Positions 41,546 to 50,430 of a DNA stretch of 64,000 nt are shown here, in pieces. The first letter of the stretch is position 1. Each line of letters opens with the position of its first letter. The position numbers and the translations under genes were made by a program. Below the pieces are notes generated by a model. That model had not been told where the DNA came from. It saw nothing but the letters and a program-made list of their open reading frames with translations, and searched no databases. Origin of the DNA: Polaromonas sp. (GTDB lineage Bacteria > Pseudomonadota > Gammaproteobacteria > Burkholderiales > Burkholderiaceae_C); contig JAURVI010000010.1 in NCBI GenBank assembly GCA_030655515.1, forward strand, positions 1 to 64,000, in the 5' to 3' direction.

Positions 41546-42847
41546 ATGAGTGAGCAAGTGCGCCGCGCAGGGCCGCCCCAAGCAAGCACAGCCCCCTCGG
41601 GGGGCAGCGCATTACACGAAGTGAAAAGCGTGGGGGCCGCAGCACCCCGCGCAGGGCCGCCCCAAGCAAGCACGGCCCCCTCGGGGGGCAGCGTATTACA
41701 CGAAGTGAAAAGCGTGGGGGCCGCAGCACCCCGCGCAGGGCCGCCCCAAGCAAGCACGGCCCCCTCGGGGGGCAGCGCATTACACGAAGTGAAAAGCGTG
41801 GGGGCCAGAATCCTTCTGGTCAAGCTGTCATCTTTGGGTGACGTGGTGCATACGCTGCCCGTGGTCCAGGACATCCTGACTGCGCGACCGGGTGCGCAGA
41901 TCGACTGGGCCGTGGAGAAGTCCTTCGCGCCTTTGCTGTCGCTGCTGCTGGGGGCCGGCTTGCACCGCGTCATTCCTTGCGAACTACGCCGCTGGCGGAA
42001 ATCGTTGCTGGCGGCCAACACGCGGGCCGAGTGGCGCGTCTTCAAGTCCCGGTTGCAGACCGAACACTACGACGCGGTCATTGACCTGCAGGGCTTGACC
42101 AAGTCGGCCCTGGTGGCCCGGCTGGCCCGGCTCAGCGCGACCGGTCAACGCTATGCGCTGGCGAATCGGACCGAAGGTTCGGGCTACGAAGCGCCGACGC
42201 GCTGGGTGGCTGATGTGGCCATTGCCATCGAGCCGCACATCCACGCGGTGCAGCGTTCGCGCGCGCTGTGCGCCCGCGCGCTGGGTTATGCCTTGCCGCC
42301 CGCGCTGGACTATGGACTAAAAAAGGCCCTGGCCCAGATCACACGGGCGCAGGCAGCGCCTGAAACAATAGCGTTCGTCCATGGCGCTTCGCGCGCTGAC
42401 AAGCAGTGGCCGCTGGCAAGCTGGATCGCCCTGGGTCGGCAGCTCAATACGCTGGGCTACCGGATTGCGCTGCCGCACGGCAGTGCCGATGAATTGGCGG
42501 CCAGCCAGGTGATTGCCGATGCCTTGAACGGCGAAGGCAAGGGCAGCGAGCCTCGTGCCCTGATTTGGCCACGCCTGCCACTGGACGCGCTGACGCCGCA
42601 GATGGCGCAGTGCGCGGGAGTGATCGGCGTGGACAGCGGCCTGAGCCACATCGCCGTGGCGCTGGACTTGCCGCATGTGCAGATATACAACTTCGACACG
42701 GCCTGGCGCACCGGGCCGGGGCCCGCCGGTTCAGCCGGGGTTCGCCAGATCAGTGTGCATGCCCGGCCGACACCGACCGTTCAGGCGGTCTGGGACGCAT
42801 GGCTCGGCTGCCAGCCGACTGGCGCAGAACTGCGGGATGCCGTTTGA
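41546..42847 (+). CDS. waaC: lipopolysaccharide heptosyltransferase I, N-terminus replaced by repeats
   Basis: This GT9 glycosyltransferase adds the first heptose to Kdo in the LPS inner core. The normal protein begins MRILLVKxSSLGDVVH. Here the frame from the ATG at 41546 first encodes three 28-residue repeat units (RAGPPQASTAPSGGS...SVGA), and the native part starts at residue 88 as ARILLVKLSSLGDVVHTLP, without its own ATG. Later motifs are DLQGLTKSALVARL, FVHGASRADKQWP and GVDSGLSHIAVALDLP. An in-frame GTG at 41798, inside the last repeat, could give MGARILLVK and a normal-length protein. It overlaps waaA by one base. Confidence 0.9.
   Translation: MSEQVRRAGPPQASTAPSGGSALHEVKSVGAAAPRAGPPQASTAPSGGSVLHEVKSVGAAAPRAGPPQASTAPSGGSALHEVKSVGARILLVKLSSLGDVVHTLPVVQDILTARPGAQIDWAVEKSFAPLLSLLLGAGLHRVIPCELRRWRKSLLAANTRAEWRVFKSRLQTEHYDAVIDLQGLTKSALVARLARLSATGQRYALANRTEGSGYEAPTRWVADVAIAIEPHIHAVQRSRALCARALGYALPPALDYGLKKALAQITRAQAAPETIAFVHGASRADKQWPLASWIALGRQLNTLGYRIALPHGSADELAASQVIADALNGEGKGSEPRALIWPRLPLDALTPQMAQCAGVIGVDSGLSHIAVALDLPHVQIYNFDTAWRTGPGPAGSAGVRQISVHARPTPTVQAVWDAWLGCQPTGAELRDAV
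41564..41806 (+). repeat. repeat family 1, three tandem 84-base units at the waaC start
   Basis: Units begin CGCGCAGGGCCGCCCCAAGC at 41564, 41648 and 41732. The spacing is exactly 84 bases, or 28 codons. Only three or so positions differ between units, so the tandem array is young. The third unit ends at GTGGGGGCC, joining the native WaaC sequence. Confidence 0.95.
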
Positions 42848-44190
42848 TGGCGACCATGATCCGCAAGCTCTATTCGCTGCTGATGTGGGCGGCCCAGCCT
42901 TTCCTGCGGCGCAAGCTGATCCGGCGCGGCCAGGTTGAACCGGGTTACCTTGAGGCGGTCGATGAGCGTTTCGGGTTTTACACGCAGGCGCCAGAGGTCC
43001 GCTCCGAGCTGGTGTGGGTACACGCGGTGTCGCTGGGCGAAACCCGCACCGCCGGCATTTTGCTCAAGGCCTTGCGCGAACGGTTGCCGGCGCTGCGGAT
43101 ATTGCTGACGCATGGCACGGCGACCGGGCGGGTCGAAGGCGTGAGTCTGCTGCGCGAAGGGGATGTGCAGGTCTGGCAGCCCTGGGACAGCGAAGCCGCC
43201 GTCGCCCGTTTCTTCGCGCACTTCCAGCCGCGCCTGGGCATCCTGCTGGAAACCGAGGTCTGGCCCAACAGCGTGGCTTGCGCGCAGGCGCGCGGTGTGC
43301 CGCTGGCACTGGTCAACGCGCGCCTCTCGGACAAGTCGCTGCAGCAGGCGCTGCGCATGGCGCCACTGTCGCGGCCCGCGTATGCGGCGCTGGCGGCGGT
43401 GTACGCGCAGACGCAGGACGACGCGCGGCGCTTGCGTTCGCTGGGGGCGACAGTGCAGCACGTATTCGGTAACCTGAAGTTTGATGCCGCGCCCGATGCG
43501 GCGCAGTACGCCCAGGGCAAACAGTGGCGGCTGGCGCTGGCCCGCCCTGTTTTGATGCTGGCCAGTTCGCGGGAAGGTGAGGAAGAAAGCTTTCTTGAAA
43601 GAATAAGTGCTCCGGCCCTTTCTGTGCAGGCGCAAGACGCTACTAAAACAGTAGCGGATGCTGATTCGGCAGAAACATCGGTTGTCGCTGTTTTCCAGAT
43701 ACTGATTGTGCCGCGTCATCCGCAGCGCTTTGACGAGGTGTGCGCGCTGGTCGAAAAGCGCGGCTTGTCGGTGTCGCGCCGCTCCAACTGGAATGGCGGG
43801 CCGCCGCTGGCGGCCGATGTCTGGCTCGGCGACTCGCTGGGCGAGATGGCGCTGTATTACGCGATGAGTGACGTGGCGCTGCTCGGCGGCAGCTTTGCGC
43901 CGCTGGGCGGGCAGAACCTGATTGAAGCGGCTGCCTGCGGCTGCCCTGTGATGATGGGGCCGCACACATTCAACTTTGCCGAAGTGGCTGAGCTGGCCGA
44001 AGCCGCCGGCGCTGCCCGGCGCGCACTGGACATGGCCGACGCGGTGCGCAACGCCAAAGCATTGTTGACCCGGCCGACTGCGCAGCACGCCGCCGCCGCG
44101 GCCAGCCTGCAATTTGCGGCGCAGCATCGGGGCGCAACCGCGAACACGGCCCAGGCCCTGGCCTCGCTTCTGAATGGCGACGGGGATTGA
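42847..44190 (+). CDS. waaA: 3-deoxy-D-manno-octulosonic acid (Kdo) transferase
   Basis: This GT30 enzyme adds Kdo to lipid A at the inner membrane. Its 447 residues show an N-terminal membrane anchor (IRKLYSLLMWAAQPFLRRKL), then VWVHAVSLGETRTA, LLETEVWPNSV, GNLKFD, LMLASSREGEEE, VPRHPQRFDEV, LGDSLGEMALYYAMSDVALLGGSFAPLGGQNLIEAAACG and GPHTFNFAE. The segment SAPALSVQAQDATKTVADADSAET (about residues 252-278) interrupts the usual spacing before ILIVPRHPQ and is encoded by a family 2 repeat. It is coupled to waaC (TGATG). Confidence 0.94.
   Translation: MATMIRKLYSLLMWAAQPFLRRKLIRRGQVEPGYLEAVDERFGFYTQAPEVRSELVWVHAVSLGETRTAGILLKALRERLPALRILLTHGTATGRVEGVSLLREGDVQVWQPWDSEAAVARFFAHFQPRLGILLETEVWPNSVACAQARGVPLALVNARLSDKSLQQALRMAPLSRPAYAALAAVYAQTQDDARRLRSLGATVQHVFGNLKFDAAPDAAQYAQGKQWRLALARPVLMLASSREGEEESFLERISAPALSVQAQDATKTVADADSAETSVVAVFQILIVPRHPQRFDEVCALVEKRGLSVSRRSNWNGGPPLAADVWLGDSLGEMALYYAMSDVALLGGSFAPLGGQNLIEAAACGCPVMMGPHTFNFAEVAELAEAAGAARRALDMADAVRNAKALLTRPTAQHAAAAASLQFAAQHRGATANTAQALASLLNGDGD
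43601..43662 (+). repeat. dispersed repeat family 2, copy inside waaA
   Basis: It contains GCGCAAGACGCTACTAAAAC then AGTAGCGG, with the inverted pair GCTACT/AGTAGC. The preceding GTGCTCCGGCCCTTTCTGTG is also part of the element type. It stays in frame and adds roughly 20-25 residues to WaaA. Ends are approximate. Confidence 0.6.
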
Positions 44191-44259
44191 AGCGCTTGAC
44201 CTTCACGCGCATTTTTTCATGCGGTCGCATTACAATTGAGCGAATAGTAAGGAGATGCC

Positions 44260-44481
44260 ATGTCTGAATCCACCATAACCATCAAAGGCCAGACCACCGT
44301 GCCTCAGCCCATCAGGGATGCCTTGCACACCCAGCCAGGAACCAGGTTGCAATGGACGCTCATGCCTGACGGCACCATCATCGTGCGTGCCAAAACCAAG
44401 TCCATACTTGACCTTGCAGGAATGCTCAAAGCGCCCACGGGTAAAAAGGTGCGAATTGAAGACATGAATGCCTGGCGCTGA
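44260..44481 (+). CDS. AbrB/MazE-type antitoxin (VapB-like)
   Basis: This 73-residue protein has a SpoVT-AbrB swapped-hairpin DNA-binding domain (STITIKGQTTVPQPIRDALHTQPGTRLQW) and a C-terminal tail that should wrap the toxin. Shine-Dalgarno AAGGAG is seven bases before the ATG. It overlaps the PIN-domain toxin by one base (TGATG), the classic antitoxin-first layout, and presumably represses its own promoter. Confidence 0.88.
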   Translation: MSESTITIKGQTTVPQPIRDALHTQPGTRLQWTLMPDGTIIVRAKTKSILDLAGMLKAPTGKKVRIEDMNAWR

Positions 44482-44882
44482 TGGCTTCTCTTGATACCAA
44501 CGTGCTGGTCCGCTATCTTGTTCAAGACGATGATCGGCAGCTCGGATTGGCAAAAAAACTCATACGCGCAGTGCTGCGTGCGGGTGAGACGCTGTATATC
44601 CCTATCACTGTGATGCTGGAGCTGGAGTGGGTACTGCGCTCAAATTTCGGCTTCGACAAAGACCAGATCACCAACGCCATTTCCAGCCTTCTGGCATCGG
44701 CAGAACTGTCTTTTGAATCTGAAGCTGCCGCAGAGGTTGCTCTTGCTTTGTACCAACGCAACAGAGCCGATTTTGCAGACTGTGTTCACGTCGCACTGGC
44801 ACACGCCGCTGGTGAACGCCCGCTGTGGACATTTGACCGCGCCGCTTCAAAACTCGACGGCGCCAAAATGCTGGCGGCGTGA
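44481..44882 (+). CDS. PIN-domain ribonuclease toxin (VapC-like)
   Basis: This 133-residue PIN nuclease has an acidic active site: Asp in SLDTNVLVRYL, Glu in VMLELEWVLR, Asp in RADFADCVHVALA and the final Asp in TFDRAASK. VapC toxins cut tRNA or rRNA when the antitoxin is degraded. It looks complete and is coupled to its antitoxin. No transposase or phage gene adjoins it, but a 114-bp MITE lies 92 bases downstream. Confidence 0.9.
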   Translation: MASLDTNVLVRYLVQDDDRQLGLAKKLIRAVLRAGETLYIPITVMLELEWVLRSNFGFDKDQITNAISSLLASAELSFESEAAAEVALALYQRNRADFADCVHVALAHAAGERPLWTFDRAASKLDGAKMLAA

Positions 44883-44974
44883 GCGTTGAGGGCGTGAAAG
44901 CTGACAGCGCCCAGGCACCCCACAGGAGCATGAGGCAGTGCGCTCCCTCTGCTTGGGGCGCAGGCCCCTTACCC

Positions 44975-45088
44975 CAATACTGTTCGCTTAACCGTTCGGG
45001 CTGAGCTTGTCGAAGCCTGTTTGCACTGTGACGACCCTTCGACAGGCTCAGGGCGAACGGGGTTGTAGCGCTTCAATGAACAGCATTG
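44975..45088. mobile_element. 114-bp MITE-like element, copy A
   Basis: It is identical to 63193-63306 over 114 bases. The ends CAATACTGTTC / GAACAGCATTG form an 11-base terminal inverted repeat with one mismatch. An inner inverted repeat, CCGTTCG...CTGAGC and TCGACAGGCTCAGGGCGAAC, makes a long hairpin. Flanks CCCCTTACCC and CCCCTTCCCC are direct repeats (9 of 10). It lies between vapC and the 3' end of tolC. Confidence 0.85.
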
Positions 45089-45099
45089 CCCCTTCCCCT

Positions 45100-46446
45100 T
45101 TACTTCACCAGCAAGGAATTAATCAACAGCAGGTCTTCCGGCGTCAAGGTGCCATTGGCCTGGCGCAGCTTGAGGCTGCCGACCAGCACGTCGTAGCGGG
45201 CTTTGGCCAGGTCGCGTTTGGTCTGGAACAACTGGCTTTGTGCGTTCAGCACGTCGATGTTGATGCGCACGCCGACCTGGTAGCCGAGTTTGTTGGCGTC
45301 CAAAGCGCTCTGGCTGGATGCCTCGGCCGCTTCCAGCGCCTTGACTTGCCCCTGGCCCGACAACACGCTGAAGAAGGCGGTGCGGGTGCTCAGGGCGGCG
45401 CCGCGTTTGGCGCCTTCCAGGTCGGAACGCGCCTTTTCTTCCAGCGAGAGTGTTTCCCGGATGCGGTTTTGCGTGGCGAAGCCGGCAAACAGCGGCAGGT
45501 TCAGCGCCAGGCCGACCGTTGTGTTGTTGGTGCGTGAGCTCTGGTTGGTCAGGGTGTTGCCGCTCGGGTTGCGCTGCACGCCGTAGCTGGCGGTCAGGTC
45601 CAGCGTCGGCTTGTGGCCGGCTTCGGCTTTGTTGATCTCCAGTTTGGCAACCTCCAGGTTGGCCTGGGCCTGCCGGACCGTTGGATGAACATCTTCCGAC
45701 GGCCGGATCCAGGCCGCCACGTCGTTGGGCAGCAGCGGTGGCAAGGCCAGCGGCATGAGCAGGCCTTTGGGCTGGGCGTCGGTTTTTCCGACCAGTTGGT
45801 CGAGCGCGATCTGTTTGACGCGCAAGTCGTTTTCGGCGGCAATTTCCTGGGCAATCACCAGGTCGTAGCGCGCCTGCGCTTCGCGCGCGTCGGTGATGGT
45901 CGAGGTGCCGACTTCGAAGTTGCGTTTGGCCGAAGCCAACTGCTCGGCGACCGCGGCTTTTTGTGCTCTGACAAACGCCAGCGTGTCCTGCGAGGCCAGC
46001 ACATCGAAATAGGACTGGCTGGTGCGCACGATCAGGTCTTGTTCGGCCGCTTCGAGCTGGGCTTTGGACAACTCGACCTGCTGTTTGCCCTGCTCATAGC
46101 TCGCCCAGTTGCCGGGCCGGTACAGCGGCTGCGAGGCGCTCAGCGTCGCGCTCTGGGTCGTGAAGCTGCGTTCGGTGACCGAGCTGGTGATGCTTTCATA
46201 ATTCGTGCGCGACACACCGGAGGCCAGGCCCGCCGTTGGCAAAATGCCGGCCTTGGCCTGCTCGGCCTTGGCCAGGTTCGCCTCGTACAGCGAACGGGAC
46301 GACTGGTAAGCGGCATCGTAGTCGCGCGCCGACTGGTACAGCGCCACCAGATTTTGAGCCTGGGCCGCAGGCGCCACCACCGCCAACACAGCGTTCAACG
46401 CGAGAGCCAAGGGCAGCAATGCCGGTTTTTTCAATAGCGTTGTCAT
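45100..46446 (-). CDS. tolC: TolC-family outer-membrane efflux protein
   Basis: This outer-membrane channel of a tripartite pump has 448 residues with a signal peptide (MTTLLKKPALLPLALALNAVLAV...AQAQN). Long amphipathic helices rich in Ala, Gln and Leu come in two structural repeats (QSYFDVLASQDTLAFVRAQK; TRTAFFSVLSGQGQVKALEAA), typical of TolC. The ATG at 46446 starts the signal peptide, and the longer track start lacks one. It is last in the minus-strand locus tetR-MFP-RND-pcm-tolC. Confidence 0.92.
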   Translation of the reverse strand: MTTLLKKPALLPLALALNAVLAVVAPAAQAQNLVALYQSARDYDAAYQSSRSLYEANLAKAEQAKAGILPTAGLASGVSRTNYESITSSVTERSFTTQSATLSASQPLYRPGNWASYEQGKQQVELSKAQLEAAEQDLIVRTSQSYFDVLASQDTLAFVRAQKAAVAEQLASAKRNFEVGTSTITDAREAQARYDLVIAQEIAAENDLRVKQIALDQLVGKTDAQPKGLLMPLALPPLLPNDVAAWIRPSEDVHPTVRQAQANLEVAKLEINKAEAGHKPTLDLTASYGVQRNPSGNTLTNQSSRTNNTTVGLALNLPLFAGFATQNRIRETLSLEEKARSDLEGAKRGAALSTRTAFFSVLSGQGQVKALEAAEASSQSALDANKLGYQVGVRINIDVLNAQSQLFQTKRDLAKARYDVLVGSLKLRQANGTLTPEDLLLINSLLVK

Positions 46447-46480
46447 GGGTGTCCTGGAAAAGGCTGCAAATTCTTTGCAT

Positions 46481-47164
46481 TTAGAAGTTGAATCTGGAAG
46501 GCTCGGGGAAGTTGAGCAGGCGCGGCGCCACCGTGTCCCAGCCTTGCGTCGTGCGCCAGGCGGCTTCACCGACGCGTGTCACCAAGGTGGCGCGCATCAT
46601 GGGCTCGAAGCCGACGATGGCGCTGAGCCGGCCGCCGGTTTTCAGCATCGCCAGCAGCGTGGCCGGCACCTCGGCCACCGAGCCGCTGAGCACGATCACA
46701 TCAAAGGGACCACTGAGCGGGTCCTTGCTGGAGACGGCCTGGCCGAGCCGGGCGGCACCGTCGCCGGTGCGTACCTCGGCGTTGTAAACGCCGGCCTTTT
46801 TCAGGTTGTTGCGTGCCGTTTCGGCCAGGTCAGGGTCGATCTCCAGTGTGATCACCTGCTGCGCGCGGTGCGCCAGCAAAGCGGCCATATAGCCGGAACC
46901 GGCACCGATTTCCAGGACTTTTTCATGCTTTTGCACAGCCAGGTCCTGCAGGACCCGGGCTTCCACCTTGGGCGACAACATGCATTGGCCGGGTTTGGGC
47001 GACAGCGCAATTTCCATGTCGGCAAAGGCCAGCGACTTCAGCGCCGCTGGCACAAAATCTTCGCGCCTGACCACGGCCAGCAAAGAAAGGACCTGGCTGT
47101 CCAGCACTTCCCAGGGGCGGATTTGCTGTTCAATCATGTTGAAGCGGGCTTGTTCGTAGTTCAT
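46481..47164 (-). CDS. protein-L-isoaspartate O-methyltransferase-like protein
   Basis: This AdoMet-dependent methyltransferase of 227 residues has the PCMT pattern RFNMIEQQIRPWEVLD, RREDFVPAALKSLAFAD, MLSPKVEARVLQDL and the AdoMet loop VLEIGAGSGYMAALLA. True Pcm enzymes repair isoaspartyl residues. The branch found next to tolC in Burkholderiales lacks the standard ending, so activity is not certain. It is 34 bases from tolC and 47 from the RND gene. Confidence 0.85.
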   Translation of the reverse strand: MNYEQARFNMIEQQIRPWEVLDSQVLSLLAVVRREDFVPAALKSLAFADMEIALSPKPGQCMLSPKVEARVLQDLAVQKHEKVLEIGAGSGYMAALLAHRAQQVITLEIDPDLAETARNNLKKAGVYNAEVRTGDGAARLGQAVSSKDPLSGPFDVIVLSGSVAEVPATLLAMLKTGGRLSAIVGFEPMMRATLVTRVGEAAWRTTQGWDTVAPRLLNFPEPSRFNF

Positions 47165-47211
47165 GGTTGGCCTGTAAAAAAAACGGGGCGGTAGCGATTG
47201 AATCCTTGATT

Positions 47212-50200
47212 TTACCGGGGGGCCACCGGGGTGACCATCGCAGCAGGCACGGCGCGCCGGCCAGCGAATCGGCGCTTGAGCCACTGCGCCAGATCGTCGA
47301 GGTAGCAGTAAGTCACCGGCACCACCACCAGGGTCAACAGCGACGAGGTGATGACGCCGCCAATCACGGCCTGGCCCATGGGCGCGCGCTGCTCCGAGCC
47401 CTCGGTCAGCGCAAAGGCCAGCGGCACCATGCCAAAAATCATCGCCAGCGTGGTCATCAGAATCGGGCGCAGCCGGACGCGGGCGGCCATCAGCAGCGCG
47501 TCGCTGCGTTCCATGCCTTCATCTCTCATTCGGATTGCGAAGTCCACCAGCAAAATCGCATTTTTGGTGACCAGCCCCATCAGCATCACCACGCCGATGA
47601 TGGAAAACATCGACAGCGTCGAGCGGAACAGCAGCAGCGCCAGCACCACGCCGATGAGCGTCAGCGGCAGCGAGGTCATTAACGCCAGGGGCTGCAGAAA
47701 GCTCTTGAACTGGCTGGCCAGAATCATGTAGATGAACAGGATGGCCAGCACCAGCGCCGAGATCGCGTAGCCAAAAGACTCGGCCATGTTTTTGGTGGAG
47801 CCGCCGAACTGGTAGCGGTAGCCGGGCGGGAAGCTGATGCTGTCGAGCGCCTTGCGGATGTCGGTCGAGACTTCGCCGGCCGAGCGGTTGTAGACGTTGG
47901 CATTGATCGCGACTTCACGCGTCAGGTCGCGCCGGTTGATCTGGTTCGGGCCGGTGGACTCCTTCACCGTGGCGACCTGGCTCAGGCGCACGGTGCGGGC
48001 CGAGCCGTCGGCGTTGCTGCCGATGACGCTGCTGATGAAGGGCAGGCGCTCCAGGTCCTGCGGCGCGTCTCTGGCGCCAGGGGCCAGACGCACGTTCACG
48101 TCGTAGGTCTGGTCGTCCGGCGCGCGCCAGTTGCCGACGGTCTGCCCGGCCACCAGGGTGCGCAGCGAGGCGGCAATCTGCGCCACCGACAGCCCGAGGT
48201 CGGACGCAGCATCGCGATTGACATCAACCTCGATGGTCGGCTTGTCCGCCTTGAGGCTGGAGTCCAGGTCCACCAGGCCGGGAATGCCGCTGATCTTGTC
48301 CGTGACCAGTCGCGTCAGGCGTTCCAGCTCTTTCAGGTCGGCGCCCTGCAGCGAAAACTCCACCTGCTTGTTGCCGCCCACCATGTCAAGCAGGCCGATG
48401 TGCGTGACCGTGATGCCGGGCACCTGCTTGAGCCGTTCGCGCAGAATGTTCGACAACTGGTCCACGCTGCGGCTTCTGGCTTTGCGGTCCACCAGGCGCA
48501 CGTAAATGCTGGCGTACATCTTGCCCTGGGCATTGCCGGTGTTGAGGGTGGACAGCGTGTAGCTGACCTCGGGGAATTCGCGCAGGATGGTCTCGACCTG
48601 CCGGGTCTTGGCCTCGGTCGCTTCCAGAGAGGAGCCCACCGGGGTGTGGAAATTGAGCGAGGTTTCCGAGAAGTCGGCCTTGGGCACGAACTCGGTACCG
48701 AGCAGCGGCACCATGACGATACTGGTGACAAAAATCGCCACGGCCAGCCCGATGGTGGCCAGCTTGTGGCCAAGTGCCCAGCGCAGGATGCGCTGGTAGG
48801 TCTCGGCCAGCGCGTCGGTGGCGCGCTCGAACCAGCCGGTCACGCGGCCTATGGTCTTGTCGTAAAAAGTCACCGGCGCGTGGTGCTGGCCATGGGCCTC
48901 GATGCTCGGGTCGTGCCAGATGCTCGATAACATCGGGTCCAGCGTGAAGCTGACAAACATCGAGATCAGCACTGCGGCGACGATGGTGACGCCGAACTCG
49001 TGAAAGAACTTGCCGATGATGCCGCCCATGAAGCCGATGGGCAGGAATACCGCAACAATCGAAAACGTGGTGGCCAGCACCGCCAGCCCGATTTCCTGGG
49101 TGCCGTCCATCGCGGCCTGGAAGGGCCGCTTGCCCATCTGCACATGGCGCACGATGTTCTCGCGCACCACGATCGCGTCGTCAATCAGCAGGCCCACGCA
49201 CAGGCTGAGCGCCATCAAGGTGACCATGTTGATGGTGAAGCCGAACAGGTTCATGAACAAAAAAGTTCCGATGATGGAGATCGGCAAGGTCAGGCCGGTG
49301 ATCACCGTCGAGCGCCAGGAGTTCAGGAAGAGGAAAACAATCAGAATCGTGAGCAGCGCACCTTCGATCAGGGTGCGCCTGACGTTCTCGACCGCCACGC
49401 GGATGGGGCGCGAGCCGTCGCCAATCGTCTCCAGCCGGGTACCGGCCGGAAGCAGGGCCTGGAGGTCTCTGACGGACTTGTTCAGTCCGTCCACCACCGC
49501 GATGGTGTTTTCACCCTGGGCTTTCTGCACGGTCAGCAGCAGCGTGCGCTGGCCGTTGTACAGCGCCAGGCTGTCGACCTCCTGCGCGCCGTCGCGGATG
49601 GCGGCGACCTGATCCACCGTGACCGCCGTGCCCGCGCCGGTGCCGGATGTCTTGCGCGCCACGATGATCTTGCCGAAATCTTCCGGTCGTTTCATGCGGG
49701 CATCGATTTTCACGACCCGTTCCTGCGCCAGCGAACGGATGGCGCCGACCGGCAGGTCCTGGTTTTCGCTGCGCACTGCACCGACCACCTGGTCGGCCGT
49801 GATGCCCAGCGCTTCCATGGCCTGCGGGTTCAGGTAGATGTTGATCTCGCGTTTGCTGCCGCCCACCAGACTGACCGAGCCGACGCCCCGCACATTTTCA
49901 AGCCGCTTTTTCAACACCTGGTCGGCCCAGTTGGTGAGCTCGACGGCGCCGGGGACGGCGACTGCCTTGCCGGTTGCGGTGGTTGCGGCGGGTAAAACTG
50001 CAACTGACCAGATCGAGCGGCTGGCCGGATCGAAGCGCAACACACGCGGTTCCTTGACCTCATCGCGCAGCAGCGGGCGCAGGGAGGCGATCTTTTCGCG
50101 CACGTCTTCCGCCGCCTTGCGGCCGTCGATATGCAACTGGAATTCAATGATGACGACCGACTGGCCTTCGTAGCTGCGCGAAGTCAGGCTGTTGATGCCG

Positions 50201-50424
50201 GCAATCGAGTTGACGCCTTCCTCGATCTTTTTGGTGACTTCGCTTTCGACAATTTCCGGCGAAGCGCCCGGGTATTCGGTCGTGACCACCACCACCGGAA
50301 AATCAATGGCCGGAAACTGGTCCACCTGCAGGCGCTGGTAGGAGAACAGGCCCAGCACGACGATGGCCAGCATGACCATGGTCGCGAACACCGGATTTTT
50401 CAGGCTGACTTGGGTGAACCACAT
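47212..50424 (-). CDS. RND multidrug efflux pump, inner-membrane subunit
   Basis: This 1070-residue HAE1-type RND permease is driven by proton motive force. It has TM1 near the N-terminus (SLKNPVFATMVMLAIVVLGLFSYQRL), a porter domain with VTTEYPGASPEIVE, and a central TM block with GLLIDDAIVVRENI holding the proton-relay acidic pair. A second porter domain follows, then MGLVTKNAILLVDFA in the C-terminal TM block. It should form a trimer with the MFP and TolC proteins of this locus. The substrate is unknown. It starts 7 bases after the MFP stop. Confidence 0.94.
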   Translation of the reverse strand: MWFTQVSLKNPVFATMVMLAIVVLGLFSYQRLQVDQFPAIDFPVVVVTTEYPGASPEIVESEVTKKIEEGVNSIAGINSLTSRSYEGQSVVIIEFQLHIDGRKAAEDVREKIASLRPLLRDEVKEPRVLRFDPASRSIWSVAVLPAATTATGKAVAVPGAVELTNWADQVLKKRLENVRGVGSVSLVGGSKREINIYLNPQAMEALGITADQVVGAVRSENQDLPVGAIRSLAQERVVKIDARMKRPEDFGKIIVARKTSGTGAGTAVTVDQVAAIRDGAQEVDSLALYNGQRTLLLTVQKAQGENTIAVVDGLNKSVRDLQALLPAGTRLETIGDGSRPIRVAVENVRRTLIEGALLTILIVFLFLNSWRSTVITGLTLPISIIGTFLFMNLFGFTINMVTLMALSLCVGLLIDDAIVVRENIVRHVQMGKRPFQAAMDGTQEIGLAVLATTFSIVAVFLPIGFMGGIIGKFFHEFGVTIVAAVLISMFVSFTLDPMLSSIWHDPSIEAHGQHHAPVTFYDKTIGRVTGWFERATDALAETYQRILRWALGHKLATIGLAVAIFVTSIVMVPLLGTEFVPKADFSETSLNFHTPVGSSLEATEAKTRQVETILREFPEVSYTLSTLNTGNAQGKMYASIYVRLVDRKARSRSVDQLSNILRERLKQVPGITVTHIGLLDMVGGNKQVEFSLQGADLKELERLTRLVTDKISGIPGLVDLDSSLKADKPTIEVDVNRDAASDLGLSVAQIAASLRTLVAGQTVGNWRAPDDQTYDVNVRLAPGARDAPQDLERLPFISSVIGSNADGSARTVRLSQVATVKESTGPNQINRRDLTREVAINANVYNRSAGEVSTDIRKALDSISFPPGYRYQFGGSTKNMAESFGYAISALVLAILFIYMILASQFKSFLQPLALMTSLPLTLIGVVLALLLFRSTLSMFSIIGVVMLMGLVTKNAILLVDFAIRMRDEGMERSDALLMAARVRLRPILMTTLAMIFGMVPLAFALTEGSEQRAPMGQAVIGGVITSSLLTLVVVPVTYCYLDDLAQWLKRRFAGRRAVPAAMVTPVAPR

Positions 50425-50430
50425 ACGGGC

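Noticed and set aside
41564-41806. waaC repeat array as a CRISPR or phase-variable tract
   Set aside because: The units are contiguous without spacers, and unit length is a multiple of three, so copy-number change would not shift the frame.
44941-45099. a small gene in the vapC-tolC gap
   Set aside because: The open frame at 45007 reads across the 114-bp MITE and recurs from 63225 only because the element is duplicated.
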